Origin: Rhodocyclales bacterium | Lineage (GTDB): Bacteria; Pseudomonadota; Gammaproteobacteria; Burkholderiales; Rhodocyclaceae | Direction: 5' to 3' | DNA: 64,000 bases | NCBI GenBank assembly: GCA_016235165.1 | Contig: JACRLX010000050.1 | Location: 79,665 to 143,664, forward strand | Part shown: piece by piece, positions 43,087 to 49,741 of the stretch | Layout: each line of letters opens with the position of its first letter | How positions within the stretch are numbered: the stretch's first letter is position 1 | Position numbers and translations under genes: made by a program | The notes under the pieces: generated by a model | Seen by the model: only the letters and a program-made list of their open reading frames with translations | Told to the model about the DNA's origin: nothing | Database searches by the model: none

Positions 43087-43768
43087 GATGGCCTCCGTTC
43101 TGCAAACGTCCGTCTTCCAGCGAGAAAGTGACTTCCGCTTCGCCCATGATCTTCGGGTCATGGGTGGAGAATATGAAAGTGGTGCCGAACTCGTCGCGCA
43201 TTTGCTTCATCAGTTCGAGGATGCGGTAGGCGGTGTCGTGGTCGAGGTTGGCGGTCGGCTCGTCGGCCAGCACCAGCTTCGGCTTGCTGACCAGCGCGCG
43301 CGCCACGGCGACGCGCTGCTTCTGGCCGCCGGAAATCTGGTCGGGACGCTTGTCGGCCTGATCGCTCATGCCCACGGCGGCCAGCAGGCGCAGCACCTGG
43401 TCGCGGCGCTTTTCCGCCGGCCAGTTCAACACCATGCGCAGCGGGTACTCGACGTTCTCGAACACGGTCAGCACCGGGATCAGGTTGAAGTCCTGGAACA
43501 CGAAGCCGATGTGCTCGCCGCGAAAGCGCGCGGCCGCCTTGCGGTCGAGCGTGGCGATATCGGTGGACAGCAGCTTGAGCGTGCCCGAGGTCGGATGGTC
43601 GAGGCAGCCGAGCATGTTGAGCAGCGTGCTCTTGCCGCTGCCCGAAGGGCCGACGAAGGCGACGAAGGAGGCCGGCGCGATGGCGAAATCCACGCCCTTG
43701 ATCGCCGGCACGTCGATGTCGCCGGCGCGGTAGGTCTTGGTGAGATTGTGCGCGGTGACGAGGCTCAT
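43079..43768 (-). CDS. LolD/MacB-type ABC ATPase
   Basis: A 229-aa ATPase with Walker [11 protein letters not shown]-loop [22 protein letters not shown], signature [15 protein letters not shown], Walker [13 protein letters not shown] and H-loop FSTHD. It belongs to the LolD/MacB group that pairs with FtsX-type permeases, as the next gene confirms. It is cytoplasmic, on the inner face of the membrane. It starts 12 bases after the DUF4395-type gene ends. Confidence 0.92.
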   Translation of the reverse strand: MSLVTAHNLTKTYRAGDIDVPAIKGVDFAIAPASFVAFVGPSGSGKSTLLNMLGCLDHPTSGTLKLLSTDIATLDRKAAARFRGEHIGFVFQDFNLIPVLTVFENVEYPLRMVLNWPAEKRRDQVLRLLAAVGMSDQADKRPDQISGGQKQRVAVARALVSKPKLVLADEPTANLDHDTAYRILELMKQMRDEFGTTFIFSTHDPKIMGEAEVTFSLEDGRLQNGGHRV

Positions 43769-43780
43769 GATGGGTCCGGC

Positions 43781-44530
43781 CTATTGGCAGTTGTTGTGCA
43801 GCTTCCACTTCTCGGCATGGCCCATGGCCACGGCGAAGGCCGGCGGCGTGCAGCGGTCGGCCTCGGTGACCGCTTCCGTGGCGCCGGGATGGGCCATCAT
43901 CGGCCGTGCTGCCAGCGACTCGGCGGCGGGGAAGGCCTGCGAGCCAACGACGGCCATCAGGGCGAGGTAGGTTGCCACGATCGCCGTGCCGCCGGCGCCG
44001 ACTTTCTGCGTCGGGTGCGGCACGAAGACCTCGCAGCTGCCGCCCGCGCATAGCTGCGCCCGGCGGCCGGGCAGGGCGTTGTAAATCTTGCAGCCGATGC
44101 AGATGCCGAAGGCGGCCTCGAAGAACATCAGCGTCAGGCAAGAAGCGCAGACCAGCATGTTGATCGGCCCGATCACGTTGTTGATCACGATCAACCACAG
44201 CATGGCGATCGCCAGCAGCCAGCCGATGGCCCAGGCAAAGCGCTTCTGCGGCGCGCCGACCCATTCCGGCGCCTGCCCGCGCACGGCGAAGCGCGCCGCG
44301 ATCATCGACGGCGCGTAGCGCGGATTGACGAACAGGCGGAGCGTGAAATCGATCAGGAAGGCGATCACGAAAATCTTGGTCGGGCGGAAGTTGCCGACGA
44401 ACCAGGCGCTGGAAAAAGTCATGAAGGCGAACAGGAACAGGATGCCCGCCGCGGCGCGCACCTCGCGTTCGTTGAGTACCGGTACGTCGTAACCGGGCAG
44501 CGTTTCGCCGAATCCGAATATCTTGCTCAT
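43781..44530 (-). CDS. DUF4395-type membrane protein
   Basis: A 249-aa membrane protein with about four helices and the DUF4395 core (VPVLNEREVRAAAGILFLFAF, RFAWAIGWLLAIAMLWL). A cysteine-rich loop CASCLTLMFFEAAFGICIGC is typical; DUF4395 proteins are often linked to thioredoxins and sulfur transfer. After the core the chain has a cysteine (CAGGSCEVF), a repeat copy read as QKVGAGGTA at residues 175-183 and an extra C-terminal helix ending in a cysteine-containing tail. ATG at 44530 gives the conserved MSKIFGFGETLPGYDVP start. It is the first gene of the ABC/LolA/barrel operon. Confidence 0.8.
   Translation of the reverse strand: MSKIFGFGETLPGYDVPVLNEREVRAAAGILFLFAFMTFSSAWFVGNFRPTKIFVIAFLIDFTLRLFVNPRYAPSMIAARFAVRGQAPEWVGAPQKRFAWAIGWLLAIAMLWLIVINNVIGPINMLVCASCLTLMFFEAAFGICIGCKIYNALPGRRAQLCAGGSCEVFVPHPTQKVGAGGTAIVATYLALMAVVGSQAFPAAESLAARPMMAHPGATEAVTEADRCTPPAFAVAMGHAEKWKLHNNCQ
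43982..44005 (-). repeat. 24-base interspersed repeat, copy 10 (inside DUF4395 gene)
   Basis: AAAGTCGGCGCCGGC, GGC, ACGGCG, a full consensus match. Read in frame as KVGAGGTA between the DUF4395 core and the last helix. Confidence 0.88.
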
Positions 44531-44600
44531 GTCCAGCTCCTTGTCTGTCGATGAGCGCATTTGACCGCAATCCGGCGGGCGCCACGTTACCGCCTGCCGC

Positions 44601-44649
44601 CGTTTTGCATCGCCCGGTTGCGCAAGCGGGGCTTGTTACGCTGCGTTAC
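44601..44649 (+). promoter_or_regulatory. Composite element CGTTTTGCATCGC-N21-GTTAC-N5-GTTAC, copy 1
   Basis: CGTTTTGCATCGC (44601-44613), then 21 bases, then GTTAC-GCTGC-GTTAC (44635-44649). The same parts with the same spacing occur at 54272-54320. The direct repeat with ten-base period resembles OmpR-family binding sites. It lies upstream of the DUF4395 operon (reading leftwards) and after the hsdM end. Confidence 0.6.
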
Positions 44650-44712
44650 AAAGCGCAGGGTCGGTGGGGGGCAGCAGCCGGCGCTCGGAGGCGACGGGCT
44701 ATACCTTTGCCG

Positions 44713-46170
44713 TCAATTGCGCAGGCCCGCGGCCACGTCGCGGAATGCCGCCAGCGCCGCTTCCAGGTGATCGATGATCTCCTGTTGCAGCACATCGGGC
44801 GGCGGCAACTGATCCAGATCGTCGAGGCTGTCGTCTTTGAGCCAGAAGATGTCCAGGCTGGCCTTGTCGCGGGCAACGAGTTCATCGTAAGCGAAGTGGC
44901 GGAAGCGTTCGCTCTCCTTACGTTCGTGCCGGTTCTCCGGGTTGTAGCAGGCGACGAAATCGCGCAGGTCATCGGGCTTCAGCGTCTTGGTCTTGAGCGT
45001 GAAATGCTTGTTGGTGCGCAGATCGTAGATCCACACGCCCTGGGTATGCCGCTTGCCATCCTTTGGCTTGGCATCGAAGAACAGCACGTTGGCCTTGACC
45101 CCCTGGGCATAGAAAATGCCCGTGGGCAGGCGCAGCAGGGTATGCACGTCGCAGGTTTCCAACAGCTTGCGGCGAATCTTCTCGCCCGCGCCACCCTCGA
45201 ACAGCACATTGTCGGGCAGCACCACGGCGGCCTTGCCATCCAGCTTCAGCATGCTGACGATGTGCTGGAGGAAGTTGAGCTGCTTGTTCGAGGTGGTTTC
45301 CCAGAAGTCCTGTCGCTCGTAGGTCAGCGCATCCTTATCCTCCTCGCCTTCCTCGTTGGTGATGGTCATGCTGCTCTTCTTGCCGAAAGGCGGATTGGCC
45401 AAGACATAATCGACCTTTTGCCGCGGCTCGGCGACCAAGGCATCGGAGCGTTCCACCGCCGGTTCGCCGTCGAGCTCTCCGACGTTGTGCAGAAACAGGT
45501 TCATCAGGCACAGGCGCCGCGTATTCGGCACGATCTCGTTGCCGTGGAAGGTCTGGTCGCGCAGGAACTCCTTTTGCCGCTTGTTGAGCTTGGCACCGGG
45601 GCGGTTCAGCCAGTTGTAGGCGCCGAGAAAGAAGCCGCCGGTGCCGCAGGCCGGATCGCCGATGGTCTTCATCGGCTCGGGGCGCACGCAGGTCACCATC
45701 GCCTCGATCAGGGCGCGCGGCGTGAAGTACTGTCCGGCGCCGCTCTTGGTGTCTTCCGCGTTCTTCTGCAACAGTCCTTCGTAAAGATCGCCCTTGGTGT
45801 CGGCGCCGAGGCTGATCCACTTCTCGGCGTCGATCATCTGCACCAGTCGCGCCAGCTTGGCCGGATCCTGGATCTTGTTTTGCGCCTTGAAGAAGATCGC
45901 CCCCAGCATCCCCGGCTCCTGGCCCAGCTTGTGGAGGACGGTCAGGTAGTGGGCCTCCAGCGGTTCGCCGGTCTTGGCGCGCAGGCTGGCCCAGTCGCAA
46001 CTGCGCGGTACATGGGTGTTGCGGCCGTAGGGCGGCTGCGCGTACTCGTGGGCGAGCTTGAGGAACAGCAGGTAGGTGAGCTGCTCCAGGTAGTCGCCAT
46101 AGCCGACGCCGTCGTCGCGCAGAGTGTGGCAGAAGTTCCAGATTTTCTGGACCAGGGTGGAAGCGTTCAT
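44713..46170 (-). CDS. hsdM: Type I restriction-modification methyltransferase HsdM
   Basis: A 485-aa N6-adenine methyltransferase subunit. Motif I DPACGTGGFFLGA near residue 170 and motif IV NPPFG near 260 are intact, and the N-terminal HsdM helical domain (MNASTLVQKIWNFCHTLRDDG) is present. It methylates host DNA with HsdS and forms the core of the restriction complex with HsdR. It is the last gene of a minus-strand operon R-S-ATPase-DUF4276-M; in most hsd operons M is next to S. An 82-base gap with a 12-base-arm palindrome separates it from DUF4276. Confidence 0.93.
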   Translation of the reverse strand: MNASTLVQKIWNFCHTLRDDGVGYGDYLEQLTYLLFLKLAHEYAQPPYGRNTHVPRSCDWASLRAKTGEPLEAHYLTVLHKLGQEPGMLGAIFFKAQNKIQDPAKLARLVQMIDAEKWISLGADTKGDLYEGLLQKNAEDTKSGAGQYFTPRALIEAMVTCVRPEPMKTIGDPACGTGGFFLGAYNWLNRPGAKLNKRQKEFLRDQTFHGNEIVPNTRRLCLMNLFLHNVGELDGEPAVERSDALVAEPRQKVDYVLANPPFGKKSSMTITNEEGEEDKDALTYERQDFWETTSNKQLNFLQHIVSMLKLDGKAAVVLPDNVLFEGGAGEKIRRKLLETCDVHTLLRLPTGIFYAQGVKANVLFFDAKPKDGKRHTQGVWIYDLRTNKHFTLKTKTLKPDDLRDFVACYNPENRHERKESERFRHFAYDELVARDKASLDIFWLKDDSLDDLDQLPPPDVLQQEIIDHLEAALAAFRDVAAGLRN

Positions 46171-46213
46171 CGACGTCGGGGAACTGGCTGTCTATGCATC
46201 TAGTCTGTGTGGC

Positions 46214-46240
46214 AATTGTCGCCACAACGTGGCGACAATT
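46214..46240. promoter_or_regulatory. Perfect 12-base-arm palindrome upstream of hsdM
   Basis: AATTGTCGCCAC, three bases (AAC), GTGGCGACAATT. It is perfect over 24 paired positions and lies in the only sizeable gap of the hsd operon, 44 bases upstream of the hsdM start. No T-run follows on either strand, so an operator or mRNA hairpin is more likely than a terminator. Confidence 0.7.
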
Positions 46241-46252
46241 GTGCTCTTGTCA

Positions 46253-46951
46253 TCACGTTATCGCCTTGACTGCCCGCACTTCGAAATCGCGGGCTTGTGA
46301 ACAATGCTGCTTTACAGAGCCTTCCCAAGCGAACGTCAGCGCGGCGGCGCGCGCCGAATACTCGCGGGGGCTCTTGCGCACCCGCTGCGCCTTAGGCAAG
46401 CCAGCGAGTATCCCTGCTATGTTCATTTCGCACTCGATTTCAGTCATTAAGTCTTGCTCGTTGGACAACAATGCTGCCGCAAGCCAGGCTTCCGTGGCTT
46501 TGGACGGAATGCACACCACGGTCTTTGGGCCAAGCATTGCGACGCCGAGCCACGCGCGGAGCAGGTCGTGAATCGGTGCCACCGTTGCCGAAGGAGGAGG
46601 ACAGGGCTGCGCAATCGGCATAGGCGGGAGTCCACGATCAACAGCCATCTGTGCTACGGCCGGCCCATAGTCCGCATAGGATTTCCCCGCGACATCGGCG
46701 TCCAGGTGCAGAATCAGCAAGTCGAAGCCTTCGAGTTTCGGATCGTCTTCGAGGGCCGCGTACCCTGCCTGACGGAAGGCCTGGCACCACTTCAGTACTC
46801 CACCCCAGCCGGAGCCCATCTGTGGCTGACTGGGTTCCGGTTGAAGCTGAGTCAACACAAACGGTTGTTCCAGGAATGCCCGTAGCGCCGCCTCGATCAC
46901 TACGACGTCGGTCGGTCCCTCGGCCACTAGACCGATGCGCAGCTCAGACAT
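46253..46951 (-). CDS. DUF4276 protein (TOPRIM-like), partner of the AAA ATPase
   Basis: A 232-aa DUF4276 family protein. It starts with RIGLVAEGPTDVVVIEAAL, an acidic residue in a TOPRIM-like first strand, and continues with LLILHLDADVAGKSYADYGP, the DxD-type acidic pair; a later STKATEAWL-like region (IPSKATEAWLAAALL) is also characteristic. The fold is predicted to be a TOPRIM-like nuclease. It overlaps the ATPase gene by eight bases, the usual pairing for this family. Together they resemble OLD- and PARIS-type ATPase/nuclease defence modules, but inserted inside a type I restriction operon. Confidence 0.82.
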   Translation of the reverse strand: MSELRIGLVAEGPTDVVVIEAALRAFLEQPFVLTQLQPEPSQPQMGSGWGGVLKWCQAFRQAGYAALEDDPKLEGFDLLILHLDADVAGKSYADYGPAVAQMAVDRGLPPMPIAQPCPPPSATVAPIHDLLRAWLGVAMLGPKTVVCIPSKATEAWLAAALLSNEQDLMTEIECEMNIAGILAGLPKAQRVRKSPREYSARAAALTFAWEGSVKQHCSQARDFEVRAVKAIT

Positions 46952-48122
46952 TCGGCACGGCGCCCAGATTGCCCATCAGCCACAAACGCGAGAGGGGGTA
47001 GGTTTCGTTCAGCCTCAGTAGCTCCGCGCTTGGCTCGATGGACCGTACACAGGTATGTCCTTCGCTGTTGCGCTCCACCGCAAACAGGCGGACTGTCTCA
47101 TCGCTCAGGTCCAGACCGTCCAATACGGCCGGATTGTGAGCGGTAAAGAGCAATTGCCGCCCGGAACCCGACTTCCGCAGCCAAGCGGAGAGTCTTTCGG
47201 TAAGCCGCGAGACCAATCGCGGATTCAGAGCTTGATCCAGGTTGTCGATCGCCAGCATCCGCGGCGCATTGGGTGCCAGGCACAAGATCGCGCAGTAGAG
47301 GACGTAGAGCGCGCCCTCGCTGGCGTCGTAGGCGGTAAGAGTGTTACGGCTCTTCTTCATGAAGCGGTCGGCAAACTTGAGGACTTCCTTGGTGCGGGCG
47401 ACCGAAGGCGATAGCAAAGAGCCGGCAGCTGCTGTCGTCTGTATGTCTGCCACCCAATCGAGCAGACCGAATACATCGTCGAGCAGAGCTTCATCCCGAT
47501 CCAGCACGACTTTCCGAAACTCGGCAAATCCCTCGGCCAGTCGCCCCCCGGCCAAGCCGACCGGGCTGCGCGATTGCGGATCGCCGACCATCCCCCGCAG
47601 TGTCGGTGTATTCGGCGAATAGATGGCAAAGTTCTGCAGATACTGCATCAGCTCGAAGGCGGGATTCCGCTCCGGCACCTCCACCACCTTAAGCGCCGCC
47701 AGGCCTGCCGTCGGGGTCAGGTTGCGCTTGTTACGCACGCCATCCGAAACGATTTCGTCGTGGCCGTCATACAAACGTTCGGTCTTGAACGACCAAGCAG
47801 GCTCGGGACTTTCCAAAGGATTAAGGAGCGACACCCGATAAGTCGCACCCTGGTCACTCTCGGCCTTAATGCCAATATGCACCGGCACCTTGCCGGATTC
47901 GAAGGATGTCTTATATAGACGCGGCACCCCGGGGCGGACCCCGCGCCGCAACAGGGCTTCGTCATCCACCTTGCCGTTGGCCGCCGCCCCAAGGACGCCG
48001 ATGGCTTCCAGGATATTGGTCTTGCCGACACCGTTGGCGCCGATGAAACAGTTCAGCCGCCCCAAGGGAAGCTGCATCGTCGCAATCGACTTGAAGCCGT
48101 CGATCTGGATAGTCCGAATCAT
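46944..48122 (-). CDS. AAA15/AAA21-type ATPase, partner of DUF4276
   Basis: A 392-aa SMC/RecF-like ATPase: FKSIATMQLPLGRLNCFIGANGVGKTNILEAI contains Walker A, DASEGALYVLYCAILCLAP is the signature helix and RMLAIDNLDQALNPRLV is Walker B with a long C-terminal part; Walker B ends in asparagine (DN) rather than the usual DE, which is common in some members. Its start overlaps the hsdS stop by four bases, and its stop overlaps DUF4276. Such ATPases sense a trigger and release or activate the partner effector. Confidence 0.87.
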   Translation of the reverse strand: MIRTIQIDGFKSIATMQLPLGRLNCFIGANGVGKTNILEAIGVLGAAANGKVDDEALLRRGVRPGVPRLYKTSFESGKVPVHIGIKAESDQGATYRVSLLNPLESPEPAWSFKTERLYDGHDEIVSDGVRNKRNLTPTAGLAALKVVEVPERNPAFELMQYLQNFAIYSPNTPTLRGMVGDPQSRSPVGLAGGRLAEGFAEFRKVVLDRDEALLDDVFGLLDWVADIQTTAAAGSLLSPSVARTKEVLKFADRFMKKSRNTLTAYDASEGALYVLYCAILCLAPNAPRMLAIDNLDQALNPRLVSRLTERLSAWLRKSGSGRQLLFTAHNPAVLDGLDLSDETVRLFAVERNSEGHTCVRSIEPSAELLRLNETYPLSRLWLMGNLGAVPNV

Positions 48123-49741
48123 GGTTTTATTCTCCTGTGCGTCCGCCGGTTGCCCGAACCGGGGGCGGCGGTTTCGGCCGTTCCACGCAGGCCTGCCTTT
48201 CGGCGCGACATTCTCCCTGTTTCTCTGGCATTGCGCTCGGCTTTGATGCGCTCCAGCAGTACGTCGGCGGGTTCGTCGTTGGGGTCTTGAGGGACGATCT
48301 GGCCGGAGAACGCGGCTTTGAGGATGTTCTTGCGTTGGGCGGCGGATTGCTTGAGGCCCGCGGCAACGGAGGCGTCTAGCTGTTTCGCCGCCGAGAGCTG
48401 TTGATCCAGTTGTTCCAAGATCTGCTTCATTTCGACCGAAGGCGGCAGCGGGATTGCGATTTGACGGATTCGCTCTTGCCCGATGTTCCGCATCGATTCT
48501 TGGTTGCCTGATGCAAGTAGTTCAATTTGCGATCTGCCAACTTCGCTGCGCAAACACCCAAGCAACCAGTTCTTGACATCGTCCCATACCACGACGAAGC
48601 GCAAAATCTTGTCACTCAGCATCATGCGCAGACGAACCGACTCGGCGATTACGCAGGCACCGACCAGTTCAATAGTGTTAGCGCGTGAGAACAGGAAGTC
48701 ACCTTCACGTATAAAGAGCCCTTCGTTCATACGTTCGGGGTCAGTGCATGTCTTGCTTTCGCCCTCGTCGTACTCGCCCCATGAGACTGCGCTCACCTTG
48801 ACGACGCCTATCTCACTTGGCCTTGGCGGCCGCTCCACGCACTTGAAGCTCTTTCCGGTTTCAATCTCCGAGAGCAGGGAATCGACGCTTGCCCACGCCC
48901 ACCGCTCCGGCAACGCCGGCAAATCGCTCGTATCGGGCCGCACCGGCTCGGGGTACTTGTCCTGCCAGTCCTTGGGCGGGGTCTTGCCTTGCTCCTTGAA
49001 CTTGGCGAGTTGCTTCGCTTCCCAGCGGGCGCGGCGCTCGCGCAGGATGCGCTCCAGCAGTTGCGCGCCGGTTTCATTCGCCGTCTCTCCAGCGCCGACT
49101 TTTGCTTCGGCTCGCCATTGCGCGGTCAGTGAACCCTCTACGGCCGATTTCAACAGCGATTGCCGGTACTGGGCGAGCTTCTTCTGCGCCGCCTTGAGCT
49201 CGGCCACGCCGGCATCGAGGTCCGAGAGTAGTTCTTCGAGTTTTTCGACGATTCGGGTTTGTTCGGCAGTGGGCGGCAGAAGAATGTCCATGCCCAGCAA
49301 TACTTCCTGGTTGAGATTCGCCATCGTCGAGCCAACTGATGCCTCAAGCAAATAATTGACTGAGGCGTCGCTAGACAAGTAATGCTGCAAGAAATCTGGG
49401 ACAAGACCTTTCGCACTCCGAATGACCAACGATCCAGTACCGCAGAGCCAGCCCGATTGGTGAGACCTAACGACAGCGCAGCGACCCATTTCGCCCCTGC
49501 GTCCTATAACGATGTCGCCGGACTCAACCCTGAACTCGCTCAACCGCGCAGCGGTTTCGGCACTGACACGATGCTTCGCTGTCGGCGATATGCTCCCATT
49601 GGCTATGTGCATCGGATTGATTATGGGAATGCCGTCCGCGACATAGTCAGACTGATGTAGCGAACTCCCGAACGGTCCCGTTTTCAGTGAAACAAGTTCT
49701 CGCAGCTTGGTAGCGACCCAGTCGGAGGGAATACAACTCAC
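48119..49741 (-). CDS. hsdS: Type I restriction-modification specificity subunit HsdS
   Basis: A 540-aa specificity subunit with two target-recognition domains (residues 5-150 and 270-430), each followed by a coiled-coil helix (TEQTRIVEKLEELLSDLDAGVAELKAAQKKLAQYR and VEMKQILEQLDQQLSAAKQLDASV). The ILLPPTAEQTRI segment is typical. The central linker carries a repeat copy read as AKVGAGETANETG and a long basic helix. Start overlaps the hsdR stop (ATGA). It chooses the DNA sequence that the complex methylates or restricts; the recognised sequence cannot be read. Confidence 0.92.
   Translation of the reverse strand: MSCIPSDWVATKLRELVSLKTGPFGSSLHQSDYVADGIPIINPMHIANGSISPTAKHRVSAETAARLSEFRVESGDIVIGRRGEMGRCAVVRSHQSGWLCGTGSLVIRSAKGLVPDFLQHYLSSDASVNYLLEASVGSTMANLNQEVLLGMDILLPPTAEQTRIVEKLEELLSDLDAGVAELKAAQKKLAQYRQSLLKSAVEGSLTAQWRAEAKVGAGETANETGAQLLERILRERRARWEAKQLAKFKEQGKTPPKDWQDKYPEPVRPDTSDLPALPERWAWASVDSLLSEIETGKSFKCVERPPRPSEIGVVKVSAVSWGEYDEGESKTCTDPERMNEGLFIREGDFLFSRANTIELVGACVIAESVRLRMMLSDKILRFVVVWDDVKNWLLGCLRSEVGRSQIELLASGNQESMRNIGQERIRQIAIPLPPSVEMKQILEQLDQQLSAAKQLDASVAAGLKQSAAQRKNILKAAFSGQIVPQDPNDEPADVLLERIKAERNARETGRMSRRKAGLRGTAETAAPGSGNRRTHRRIKP
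49079..49102 (-). repeat. 24-base interspersed repeat, copy 11 (inside hsdS)
   Basis: AAAGTCGGCGCTGGA, GAG, ACGGCG. Read in frame as KVGAGETA at residues 214-221, in the linker after the first coiled coil. Confidence 0.85.
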
